Assembly (NCBI GenBank): GCA_907165065.1
Contig: OU015551.1
Location: 2,170,001-2,234,000 of the forward strand
From: Caprimulgus europaeus
Lineage: Eukaryota; Chordata; Aves; Caprimulgiformes; Caprimulgidae
DNA length: 64,000 nt
Direction of reading: 5' to 3'
Below the pieces are notes generated by a model. That model saw nothing but the letters and a program-made list of their open reading frames with translations. It was not told the DNA's origin and searched no databases. Below, piece after piece: positions 30,391 through 42,044 of this stretch; the stretch's first letter is position 1, and each line of letters starts with the position of its first letter. The position numbers and the translations under genes are program-made.

Positions 30391-32680
30391 AAAGGCAACA
30401 GGGAGAAGGAGGCACTTCCAGACAGTGATGTGCCTTCTGAGAAGGTGCAGGATTAGTACCCAAGCAGAGAAGGAGGCGTGGGGCTGGCTCTCCAGCTCAC
30501 CCACAGTATTTCCCCAGTGTTGGCTAAAGTCACAATTCTCTCATATTTACACTATTTCTGCTTTTTTGGTGACTCTCAACAGTGCAGCAGGAACATCAGC
30601 CTGTCCCATCGAGCTTTCCACAAGCTGTGTAGTTTATACCTCAATATTTTATCAGGCAGTGATTGAAAATGACAATTTAACCATTTTCCCTGGTACTTCC
30701 CCATCATGTCCTGTCCTCACAACAGTCTGTACCTGGCTGGAAACACCCAGGTTCCTTCAGACTCTCTGAATTTGGTGCTCATTGTCCCACTCCAGGGGCT
30801 CCTCATCCAAGAATGGCTTGTCCTCTCTTGCTCTGCAGTAATTAGCTTTGCCCTGCAGTAATTAATTAGCTGTGGATACCAGTACCTTTATGCCAGTGTA
30901 ACCATATAACACCACCCAGCTCCTATCTCAAAGCAGATCTGGAGGCACCTCACTGTTCAAACTTCCCAACAGGGAAGCTGAGCCATGAAGCAGGGAAGGA
31001 GTTTATCCACCATCACCTTGTAGGAAGCCAGTGCCCTGCAGACCAGCTTCTCCCAGCAAATACCCTCAGCATCATTCCTTGGAAACACAAGGTGGGAATG
31101 AGTCCAGCTACAGCCCCTGGGAGAAGAGAGAGAGGCAGTGGGGATGTACCTGGGGTGGGATTTGGGGAGATGGGGCTCCTTTTGGCTCTGCATGAGGAGA
31201 TATCACCTGCAAGCTGTCCCAGCACTCCCCAGGCTTTTTGAAATCCTTGTTAAAAAAAGGGAAAGTGGTGGATAATTACTGGTTTTACCAACTCTGCTCA
31301 GCTGGACCAAGCAATAACACCAGGAACCGTCATCATGGCTGTGGCTGCTTTGTGCTACCACAGGATCTTGGATCCCTTGTAAAGGAGCCAACACCCAGAG
31401 AGACCACGGAGAAAACCTGTCCCCAAGAGCTTGCAAAAGGCATGTGACACAGTTGGGAAATAGATTTCATGTGCCCCAAGATGAACCCCTGATGTTAGGG
31501 TTAAGGAATGCTGTGTCTGCTGGGATGGACACCTCCAGGGAACCCCAGGAGATGCCCTGTGTCCCCCCTCAAGAGCTGCAGCAGACACTTCAGTCCAGAA
31601 GGACTTACCACACGTGCAAGCAAACAGGAGTGAAGTTTGTGCGTGGAGGATTCTCAAATGCCAACACTTTTTGGTTGATACATGGAAACAACACCCACCT
31701 CCTCCTTGGAATGTCACCAAGGCCATGTCCTGTCCCTGCACCATTTTCCTGCCAACACTTCGATAGCGCCAGGTCTCAGCCAGCTCATGACACTTCTGGG
31801 CAGTGTGGGCATCAGTGGGTGAACCCTGAGGTCTTTCTCTTCTTTGACCTGGGCTCACACACCTCGCTACCTCCCAGCTCCAACGCTGCAAAACATCCTG
31901 CTTTCAGGCTTAAAAGCCCTGTCCCTCTGCCTGTGTTTGTCTTGTCTGGAGAATTCCTGTGAACAGGGAGGAGAAAATCAGGATTTCTCAGTTGGGTGCC
32001 ACCACGGCACCGCTCGGGTACAGCTGCACTTGTCCCTAATTTGCAAAGTCTGTGCTACTTACAGGAGTCACACAGCAATGAGAGCATCTCCAAGATAAAC
32101 TGGAGCTCATCCTCACACCCTCACCGTGCCAGAGCACGGGGGGAGCCGCTGTGCTCTGCTCACCCTCTGCTGGGAGATTTCAGGACATGACAATAAGATT
32201 TGGGAAAGGTTTTGGGTAACAGCCCCACAGGTGCCAGGGGGAGAGGCACATTTGAGAGTGGGATGGCTCCATCTCCCAGTTCCCATCCCAGTTTCCTAGT
32301 CACAGCAACGGGGCTGCACTGGGGAGATAGACAAGGACCTAGCCTGGAGGCTGGGTTCCCAGAGCAGCCTCCTCCGCCGTCACCCGCCCTTGTGCAACCT
32401 CCTCGCCCTCCCTGCAAAGGGTGGAGGTGGAAACCCTGGCAGGTGGGTGCAGCTTGGGGTGCAGCTGAGCTTGGGAAAGAGCTCCACACCAGCACCCCAG
32501 CACAGGAGAGCCTTGGGGGCTCCATCCCTCCCTCACACCACCCGACCATGCCCGTGTGATGGCACAGCCTTGGCCCCTCGCACCTCCAGAGATGGGATCA
32601 GGCTGGAGGCAGGCAGGGACAATCTTACACCTCAGAACTATTTTGGAGCCAAACTCAGCCCTGACACAAGCAGGAAGTCA
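30391..32680. other. Gene-free stretch
   Basis: About 2.3 kb without a recognisable exon, repeat family or promoter. Open frames up to 178 codons exist on both strands, without family resemblance. Confidence 0.35.
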
Positions 32681-32841
32681 TCACAGAATCCCAGAATCCC
32701 AGATTGGTCTGGGCTGGGAGGGATCTTAAAGCTCATCCAGTCCCAACCCCCCTGCCAGCAGCAGGGACACCTTCCACTAGACCAGGTTGCTCAAAGCCTC
32801 ATCCAGCCTGGCCTGGAACACTTCCAGGGAGGGGGCATTGA
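32681..32841 (-). mobile_element. CR1 LINE, short 3' fragment
   Basis: Begins TCACAGAATCCCAGAATCCC and contains CCTTCCACTAGACCAGGTTG. It ends at the GGGGGCATTG truncation point. Confidence 0.88.
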
Positions 32842-32940
32842 ACTGAAGTCAAGTGAATCACATCAACCTGGGGTTGTCTGGGGCCTTTCAGAGTTGCTTG
32901 CAGACTCAAACTCTCAGAGTTAGCTGGTTGTGTTATTTAG

Positions 32941-33066
32941 AGGTGGGATTGAAGAGTCGTGTAGACACAGTGCTGAGGGACATGGGTCAGTGGGGACTGG
33001 TCAGTGTTGGGTTCATGGTTGGACCCCATGAGCTTAAAGGGCTTTTCCAGTTGGGGCAGTTCTGGG
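32941..33066 (+). mobile_element. CR1 LINE, short 3' fragment
   Basis: Plus-strand CR1 tail starting at GGGATTGAAGAGTCGTGTAG and diverging at the terminus. It lies 100 bp from an oppositely oriented copy of a different subtype. Confidence 0.85.
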
Positions 33067-34748
33067 TTCTGTGTGTTTGGTGACTACCAGGAGTGTCCCT
33101 GGGGCTGCTGCCGGGAGAAAGGGACACATTTGCCAACAGATCAGCACTGGCACGACCCAGCAAATGGCATCAGGAGCTTCCTGGGGAGTGTGCAGACTGG
33201 GAGCAATCTTCATGGATGCCTCTGGCTCTGCATTGAGGCCACCAGTGGGATCTGCAGGAGAGCTTTGTGACCTCAATGTGAACACGTTCCATTGAGCAGG
33301 CAGCTGCACTCACACCACTGCCCGGGCACAGACACACGGACAGAGGCTGTGAAATGGCTCCCAGGAGGACACAAGGGTTGCTTGGTGTCTGGCAGGGTTG
33401 AGTTTGAATCAAAGGACGCTCTCTGCTAGGAGGGGATCTCATCTGCTTTTGGAAAGAAGAAGGAGGTTGGTACCAGGAGGTGGCTGCAGGAGGGTGGGGA
33501 GGGTTCTCCTCATCATCTCAGAGCCCAGGCACCAAGAATTAAAAGAGCAGAACGTGGCCCCTGCCCACAACCCTGCTCTGTGGCTGCTGGTGACACTTCT
33601 GTGCCCTTCTCAGGCTTTGTTATTTCAGGTGACAAACTCTTCCAAGAGGTTTATCTAGTGGTGCTCCTAAGTGTCACTCTGTCCTCGTTATGACCCCTCC
33701 TCTTCTCTGCCCAGGAGGAACTCACACCAGATTTCTGGTTTCAAAACAAAGCCCCACGAGAGGCTGTGGGAAATCTCAGCCTCCCTTTATTTTTGTAGGC
33801 AGAGGGAGGTTTCAAAGCATCTGGGGTGGGATGTGCTGCTTCAAACAGAGATGGGGAACCAGACAAGGCACAGGGATGTGCACTGGGAACAACGGGGTGG
33901 GATGGGGAGATGCAACCCAGGGGCCTGGATGGGAACAGGGATCACTGCATGTGATGTCCCACTCCAGCAGTGACCCAGCTGAAGGACACCCAATGCAGAC
34001 AGCAGAGAGGCAAAAGGAGGAGCTTGTTCACCCAGCATCTAATTAAACTGGACCTTTTGCCAAAGGATATGACTTAAAAAAAAACCAACAACAAACCTTT
34101 AAAAGCTTGAGATAAATATTTGCAGGACTGGTCTGTTCTGCCTCGTTAAACATGATGTTCCAGGACCTCCAGCTAAGGAAGTGTTAAGTCACTGACCACC
34201 AGAAGATGGGACAAGATTATTTCCTGCTTGCCTTCTTTCTTCTGTTCCTTCCAGCAGACCAAGACTGTCACTGGCAGGGTCAGAGCCAAACCTGTGATCT
34301 GCCTCCTTAGGTGCTTCCAGAGCTTTACTCCATCCTTCTCCATGAAGCTTCTCCCATCCTGAAACAGAGCCAGCAGCCCCTGCTTTCTGCCCAGCGAGGA
34401 GCAGAGACTAAAGAGGGGCTGAGGCAGGTTGGGGGTCCCCCCCTTTAGTACTCAGAGACAACCCTGGGTGAAGCCTCTGGTTCCCAGGGCTGATTTCACA
34501 CTTTGCTCTTGTCTGGCAGAACTTGCACAAACCACTGCTGTCTCCTGCCAAAGCTTTGCACCACTCTGAGGAAGGATTGCAGCATGAGATAAACACCTCT
34601 GCCTGGGCGCCAAGCACTCCTGCCAAACTGCTGCCAGCTGTCAGGCAAAGCTGCAGGCTCAGCCAAACACAAAGGAACTTTCTCTTCATCTCCTTCCACT
34701 TTCAAGATTCCTGCAAGTAAGAAAGGGACAAAGGTTGTTACATGCAGA
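33067..34748. other. Gene-free stretch
   Basis: No recognisable exon or repeat. A short A-run lies at 34076-34085. Confidence 0.35.
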
Positions 34749-35658
34749 GGTTGGTTTGGGTTGGGTTGAGTTGATTCAGTTGGGTTTGGTTTGGTTTGGT
34801 TGGGTTGGGTTGGGTTTGGTTTGGTTTGGTTTGGTTTGGTTTGGTTTGGTTGGGTTGGGTTGGGTTGGTTTGATTTGGTTGGGTTGGGTTGGGTTGGATT
34901 GGTTTGGTTTGGTTTGGTTTGGTTTGGTTTGGTTTGGTTGGTTTGGTTTGGTTTGGTTGGGTTGTGTTTGATTTGGTTGGGTTGTGTTTGATTTGGTTTG
35001 GTTTGGTTTGGTTTGGTTTGATTTGGTTGGGTTGTGTTTGATTTGGTTTGGTTTGGTTTGGTTTGGTTTGTTTGGTTTGATTTGGTTGGGTTGTGTTTGA
35101 TTTGGTTTGGTTTGGTTTGGTTTGGTTTGGTTTGGTTGGGTTGGGTTGGGTTTGGTTTGGTTTGGTTTGGTTTGGTTGGGTTGGATTGGTTTGGTTTGGT
35201 TTGGTTTGGTTGGGTTTGGTTTGGTTTGGCTTGGCTTGGTTTGGTTGGGTTGGGTTGGGTTGGTTGGGTTGGGTTGGGTTGGGTTGGGTTGGTTTGGTTT
35301 GGTTTGGTTTGGTTTGGTTGGGTTGGGTTGGGTTGGTTTGATTTGGTTGGGTTGGTTTGGTTTGGTTGGGTTGGGTTTGGTTTGGTTTGGTTGGGTTGGG
35401 TTGGGTTGGTTTGATTTGGTTGGGTTGGGTTGGGTTGGTTTGGTTTGGTTGGGTTGGGTTGGGTTGGTTTGGTTTGGTTTGGTTGGGTTGGGTTGGGTTG
35501 GGTTGGTTGGGTTTGGGTTGTGGTTTGGGTTTGGTTGGTGGTTGGGTGGTTGGTGGTTTGGGTTGGTTGGGTTGGTTTGGTTGGGTTGGTTTGGTTTGGT
35601 TTGGTTGGGTTTGGTTGGGTTGGTTGGGTTGGGCTGGGTTGGGTTGGGTTGGGTTTGG
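34749..35658. repeat. (TTTGG)n / (TTGGG)n pentanucleotide array, 0.9 kb
   Basis: Almost uninterrupted mixture of GGTTT and GGGTT pentamers with occasional GATTT and GTGTT variants. The plus strand is nearly devoid of C and A. Asn/Thr/Pro/Gln/Lys frames up to 392 codons on the minus strand and Trp/Gly/Leu/Val frames on the plus strand are artefacts. Confidence 0.95.
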
Positions 35659-37837
35659 CAAGAGGTGCCTCCATGCTCTGATTCTGCTAAACCCAAAACC
35701 TCCCAGAACTCAAAACAGCCCTCGCTGGATCCACGGCCCATAGGAGCAGCCCTGGTTGTGCTGGTAGAGCACTGCCCAAGAGGAAGGAGATGTTTCTCTC
35801 CTCATTTAGATATTTCATCTACAAGAAGAGGAGAATGAGCAAAGTCTCTGCTGAGCCCCTGCACATCCAGCAGCTCCCACTGATTTACACAAACCAAAGT
35901 CCGCTGCGTCAACACGACTGCAGCGAGGAGCTCGTGTGACACCAGATGACAGCACTGGCAGAACTTCCTTTAATTATTACCATTATTGCTGCTACTAGAA
36001 GCAATTAAGGCATTGGTTTGAAACCTGTCTCTGTTTCAAAACAACCACGAGGTGGTCACATTGGTAAAGCCCATTGGGTTAACTGGTCTGGCATCCTGCC
36101 TGCAGTGAAGATAATAGGGTGCCTGGGTGATTGCTCAACGATGATGGATTGGTGATGATGGGGAACGTCTCTTGGACCCTGAAACCAGCCCTCTGGGACC
36201 TGACAAGGCTTGTGCTCTGCTCTTCTGGAGGTTGACTTGCACAAGTACCAGGGCCACGATGTTGTAAAGAGCAGGTGTTGCAGACTTGAAAGCCACACCT
36301 TGCGTGGGGTGCAAGCTCTCCTTGCTGTTGCTACTGATGCTCTTTGATTGCCTGGAGAACTTGCCCTACCTGGGGAAAAAATACAGATATTTACAGTTCT
36401 GCAGGTGGCACTGAGAACAGGTCCAGTGTTCCCAGTAAGCTGTACAGCTGGAATGGAGACAAATGCTTTCCTTTGGCTGTGTAAAGTACCTCCAGCTTTA
36501 GGCTGTCTCCTGCTGCTTGTATTATTCCTTCCAGACCACAATTTGCTAAAGAGCTTCCAAATCAAGCCCAGGATGTGATTCCTGCCCTGTGGAGCCATGA
36601 ATGACAGGGATTATCTGGCTGTTCAGCTTTAGGAAGGCTCCCAGCTCACCTGCTTGTGTTTTTATAACTGACAGCAGGAAATTCCAGCCCTGGAGCTAAA
36701 GTCATGTACCAAAAATCAAAGGAGTTGGCAGCAGGATGGAGCCTGTCCAGGCTGCTTCAGGTCCCTCCTGGACACAGCAGAGTGATGCAGCAGAGTATCC
36801 AACATTCCTGGGTTCCCTTCCCAAGGTGCTGTGAGAATGGAGCGATGTCATTGCATCTCCTTCCACCCCAGGGCTCTGACTCACGTTTGCTGATGCCAGC
36901 ACTCCCACTTCACCCTCCCAGCCCTGGCTGTTTGGAACTGTCCCTCTGCTGACAGCCACAGCCCCACACCAGCCAAGGTGATCGATGAGGACACGTGCTT
37001 CTGAGCCACAGCTTCTCCAAATGGGCCTTAAAAAAGTGTTTAAAATCCCTTGGCATCAGCAGTTCGGGTGGAAGCCTCCATCCAAGATGCTGTAGGAAAA
37101 GGCAGGTGGGACCAGCCCAGGTTAAGCAACTGGATTCTCCTAAATTTGCCTGAGAGAGTCCCCACTTCCCTCTTCTGGTGGCACCAGCAGCAGAACCAGG
37201 GTTTGTGAGCACCCAGCTATCAAACACTTGCAGCTGGACCCTGAGGCTGCAGGATGATACCAGTCCCAGGAGCATGAAGAGAACAGCTACAGGGACAGGA
37301 TGAGGCACAAACCTTGTCCCTGAGGTTTCCTTGCAGATCCTGGTGCAGAAGAGGCACATCTGAGGGAGCCAAGATGTCACATGTTAGAAGATGGGTGGAG
37401 AAGAGGCACCAAGTCTTAGCAAGAAGGTGAGGGCTTTGTGTGAAGCTTTGAGAGAAAGAAGTCTCAAGTACAGGGAGGATTAGGAGAGTCACTGACATGA
37501 GGCCCAGAAAGCTTCACCTGTGCTCCCCAGGCACCCTCATGTCCCCAGCCCGCTCCCATGTCATCATCCTCAGCATCCCAGGCCCTTCTGACCACAGGTA
37601 GGAGGATGTGACCATTAGGAGGAGCTGGGAAGGAGGACTCACCAGGAAACCAGCCTCTCTTTATGACCTGAGTGCTGCTTCCTGATGAATCAGGGAAGAT
37701 GCGGGTACGTTACATCCTGTGACACAGGACACACCAGGGATGCTCGGGTGCTCTGCTCATGCTAAGGATGCCAGAGATTTTTGGGTGGAAAAACTCATTC
37801 TTTTCAAAGTTGTTCATACAGGCCAAGCATCACCTGT
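35659..37837. other. Gene-free stretch
   Basis: About 2.2 kb without recognisable exons or repeats. Confidence 0.35.
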
Positions 37838-38294
37838 CATACAATCACAGAATTGGAGTGGTTGGAAAAGACCTTTAAGAACATCGAGTCCAACCATGAA
37901 CCCAACACTGCCCAGTCCCCACTGACCCATGTCCCTCAGCACTGTGTCTACACGACTCTTCAATCCCTCCAGGGATGGGGACTCCACCACTGCCCTGGGC
38001 AACCCCTTCCAATGCCTCAGAACCCTTTCAGCAAAGAAATTCTTCCTCACATCCCATCTCAACTGCCCTGGCCACAACTGGAGCCCATTTCCTCTTGTCC
38101 TGTCCCTTGGTCCTTGGTGGAACAGACCCACCCCCACCTCTCTCCACCCTCCTTGCAGGGACTTGGACAGAGCCAGAAGGTCTCCCCTCAGCCTCCTTTT
38201 CTCCAGGCTCAGCACCCCCAGTTCCCTCAGCCGGGAACTCAGCACATTTGTGCTCCAGACCCTTCCCCAGCTCCAGTGCCCTTCTCTGGACCTG
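37838..38294 (-). mobile_element. CR1 LINE, 3' end
   Basis: Minus-strand copy beginning CATACAATCACAGAATTGG and extending to CCAGCTCCAGTGCCCTTCTC, the longest copy of its subtype here. Its left part explains the fragment at 1-111. Confidence 0.92.
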
Positions 38295-39529
38295 TGTCTG
38301 GGCAACCATCTCTCTTATTTTCAAATCTACCTCTGCCACCTTCTCTGGCCAGCACTGTACCTCACCTGCTTCCCTTACAGTGGGATGGACAAGTCACCAC
38401 CTGCTTCTCACCAAGATCCACTGGGGACCTGGGTACCTTCTTTCAGCATCCAAACTCCTTTCATCATCCTCCTCACAGGGTCCATTCAGGAGTTAGAAGT
38501 GACTGCAAAGTAAATTCATCCCAGACTTCCTCAACGTTGACACCACAGTGCAGCCACCAAGGGGGTGAGAACAGCTCACTGGGGATTGCTGCTCATCTTC
38601 TGCTTCAAGTTGCATCACCTGTCCTCAAAAGACACCCAGCCTTGAGTTAGTTGCACATAAAGAAGGTCCAGCACATAATTTAAGGTGTTTTGGTGATTTA
38701 CCACCCTCTCCTTTCAAAATGCAGGTGGATTAGTGAGGTTTTAGCTAAGCCCTGGCATCTGCAGGAGGTGTTGCACAGCTCAGGTCTCCCAGGGATGATC
38801 CTTTTGGTAGAAATGTCAAAAATAAATGGTGAAGTTCCCCAAAAAGCCAATCCTGAGGGAGAATCTGAAGTGTCACAGCAAAGGCTGCTGTGTGATCCCT
38901 ACTCTTCAGGCACAGGGACACCTTGGATCTTGTTCTGCCCCTACCCTGAATGTGGTGCCTCCCCTGCTCCAACAGGAAGAATTGACCCAATAATAAGTGT
39001 TGATATTTAAGAAAGCAATCTATTTCTTTGTTTTTCCCTACTCTACATGGAGGAAAAAATATTGATTTTTATTTTTGTTTTAAAGTTTAATTGCTGCCAA
39101 TTTTCTTGCCATCTTAAATGGGGCTCAGGAGGAAAATGTTTGCAACTCAATGACCTTAAAGTCTCCTATACAGCCAATTCTTTAACTAAATAATGAACTA
39201 ATAATAAAATTGATAATAAAATTATTTTTTGATTTTGGGGAAAATTTGAAGAATGGCTCAAATTTAACCCCTGAAAACGAGGCAGCATCAGCTTTTTTTG
39301 GGGGGGAAACAGTTTTATTGTGTTTTAAGCAGCTTGGCAAGGGAGGTTGTAAGGATCAGTCCCTCCCTTGGGAAGAACAGGGTGAGGACTGGGGTGTGTG
39401 CGCCTGCGCTGGGAGCCTGCCTAGGGGCACGCTGATGATTTCAGCCTGCATTTCTCCCTGCTCCTCCAACCCTTCCACCTCACGCTTCTCTGCCCTCCCT
39501 CTCTGCCCCTGCCCATTTGGCTGCACACA
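38295..39529. other. Gene-free stretch upstream of ACER1
   Basis: The right half (39000-39250) is AT-rich. No exon recognised. Confidence 0.35.
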
Positions 39530-39673
39530 TATAAACCCCCCCTCCCACCCCCCAAGCCAATATGTTTCCTCTGGGGGACTGGCAGGGTTGCCTGGAGGGT
39601 GCCCATGGCTTTTGGCTCATCCCAAGGCTTTCCCTAAAGACTGAGCTGGGGTATTTCTTGGCGGCTGCTGGCG
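39530..39673 (+). promoter_or_regulatory. ACER1: Possible ACER1 promoter and untranslated first exon
   Basis: A good TATA box (TATAAA, 39530-39535) is followed by CCAAT at about 39553 and, at 39673/39674, by a strong donor GCG/GTGAGC. The first coding exon of ACER1 starts at an acceptor, so an upstream untranslated exon must exist. This is the best candidate in sight, but only inference. Confidence 0.33.
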
Positions 39674-40632
39674 GTGAGCTCACACCGTGGGCACTCCTTC
39701 AGAGCTAGAGCAGCAGGGCAGGTTGTTGCTCCAGCTTTGCTAGAAACCTTGGAGCTCCTGACGCTTCACCTTACCCAAGTGCTGGTCCGTCTCAAGGGAA
39801 CACAGGTAAGGCAGGCTGGGATGAGAGGAGAGCAGCAAGCAGCAAGCTGGCCACTCTGGTCACTGCTTCAACTTTTCTCTTCCCTTCTTCTTCTGTTTTG
39901 TCTCTTCTCCATCCCTTCATCATCTCTCAACTAAGGTCTGTTCAGCTGGGAGATGAGATTTACCATCTTGGGTAGAATTCTTTTGTTACTCTACGCAACC
40001 ACTCGCACCTCTGTAAAAGTCTAATACAGAGCAGCAGGGATCAGGAGAGGGTCACCTGTGTTGTGAATGAGCAGATGGAAACCCAAGATGATGAAGAGTC
40101 AGACCTCAAACAATCTGTCTGCCATCTATTGTATTTTCCTTCTGTAGTTGTGATCTCACCTGCTCTGGGGAACCAGCCAGCCTGGATTAAAGGGAGGGCA
40201 TCGTTAACTTGCAGTTGTAAAAGAACAGTGGAGGATTATCCTCCAGTCAGTTGTTCTGGTTGGAGCAGGAGGTTACAGAAGAACTTGTTTGTAGTAGTGT
40301 CACACTCCTGTGTTTTCTCTCTTTGAACTTCTTGGGAAGAGAAGCAGAGGAAGCTGTGGTAACTCCACACCACTGCACACCTACAGTCACCGCTGGACTT
40401 GGTGTTGCTCAGCTGACACCGGTGCAAACAGGGACGGGACTGTTCCTCCTCAAGAACGTGATCAGCTCATGAGTGGCTTTAAGATAAAGTTCCCTTCCTT
40501 GCATTAGACAGCTGAAAGGATTCTTCAAAGAAAAGAAAGTTCTCTTTTCCACTCCTTGCTACCAGAGCCTCAGGAGATCAGAGATGCTGCTGAAGAGCTT
40601 GGTGTCACCGGTACCTGCTCCTTCTGCAGACC

Positions 40633-40732
40633 NNNNNNNNNNNNNNNNNNNNNNNNNNNNNNNNNNNNNNNNNNNNNNNNNNNNNNNNNNNNNNNNNNNN
40701 NNNNNNNNNNNNNNNNNNNNNNNNNNNNNNNN
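40633..40732. other. Assembly gap of 100 N
   Basis: Exactly 100 N, the usual placeholder for a gap of unknown size. It lies upstream of the ACER1 coding region and could hide a first exon or promoter. Confidence 0.99.
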
Positions 40733-40911
40733 TAGAGGAGCACAGTGGGATGGGTCAGCTCAACGCTGCACCCAGGGACTCAATTGCTTACCTCCAGGGA
40801 ATTTCTGCAGCTCTTATGTACCAAATACCCAGCTGCCAAGGTTTGGATGGTGCTTCCAAACACCTCTAAGGCTGGCACCCATCCCTAGCTGTCCATCAGC
40901 TTCTAAAATAG

Positions 40912-41158
40912 CTCTAAAGTCTCAAGGATTGGAAATAAAATCTTGAGACTCGTTCAGAACTTTTACTTTTTCAAATTGATAAAAGAAGGCTGAGAAGTGA
41001 TGCTCACACCTAGCACAGGGAAGTCTTTAGCTCTGAAGTCTCAAGGATTTGAAACAAAATGTGCCAAGTAAGAAACTTGATTGGAACTTTCACTCTTTCA
41101 CATGAACAAAAAGAGGGCTGAGAACTGATGCTCACACTGTGGGCAGGAAAGTCTTTAG
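40912..41158. repeat. Tandem duplication of about 120 bp
   Basis: Copy 1 at 40912-41030 and copy 2 at 41031-41158 share CTCTRAAGTCTCAAGGATT starts and GGAARGTCTTTAG-like ends. They are moderately diverged, with small indels. Confidence 0.85.
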
Positions 41159-41914
41159 CATGGGAAAGAAAAACAGGCAGAAATTTAGATTTTTTTTTTA
41201 GAATCCCACTTATAACTCAGCTTCTGCTGCTGTCAGAGGCCAGGCTGGGAGACCTGGTGGTGGAGAACCCACTTGAGGTGTGACGCTCCGATGCCTTTTG
41301 CTGGGATACCAGACAGGGTTTGCATGGGAGCACGTTCAAAGTGAAACCACTGCCAGCAAACAGACACCTCCCAGGACACCAGGAATACCCCAGGTCTGTG
41401 CTGGTGCTCTGGGGTGAAGTTCACCTAAGGTGAGCTCCAGCCCTCAGGAAGATGCTGAGAAAAGACTAATGAGAACAGAACCAATGAACATTAAACCCTG
41501 TAGAGCTGTTCACTCCCAAAAGGTAGGTTACAACCCACAGAGTACAGGGAAGTTCTCTTGGCAGAAAGATCTGAGTCACAAAGAAAGTGAAGAGAAGGGA
41601 GAAGACAGGGTGACAAGGACAGGGCTGGAATGGAGAAGCATCGTGTGGCAGCGATGACCCCCGATGAGAGATGTTAACGCCATGGATGGGGCTGTGGAGC
41701 CCATTCCCAGGCTCAGAGTCCAAGGGCATTTCCTTGGGCTGATTTGTCACCTCTGTGTTGTGGGGAGAGAGAAGGAAATATTCTGCATGCTGGGCAGAGG
41801 ATGAGTGTCTCCCAGCAGGGTAAGGATGCTTGAGCAGGTTGGTGCAACACAAGCGTGTGCAAGGAGCAGGCAGAGCGCGCTTCTCCCCTTTCCCTCTGGA
41901 ACAGGAACTCCCTT

Positions 41915-41972
41915 AGGAGTTGGACCGGGTGATCCTTGTGGGTCCCTTTCAATTCACAACACCCTACGACTT
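41915..41972 (+). mobile_element. Old CR1 3'-terminal remnant
   Basis: GAGTTGGACCGGGTGATCC, then GGGTCCCTTTCAATTCA, resembles the last bases of CR1, much diverged. It ends about 60 bp before the ACER1 coding-exon acceptor. Confidence 0.5.
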
Positions 41973-42044
41973 GGGTGTGTGACACACTCCTTCCCCACGT
42001 GCCAAACTAACCCCCTCCTCTCCTTTGGCACAGGTGGCCCCACC

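Noticed and set aside
30391-32680. Frames up to 178 codons as possible genes
   Set aside because: No domain, no splice chain and overlapping frames on both strands, as expected by chance.
34496-35674. 392-codon minus-strand frame rich in Asn, Thr, Pro, Gln and Lys, with overlapping plus-strand frames
   Set aside because: All are translations of the GGTTT/GGGTT pentamer array, which lacks stop codons by composition.
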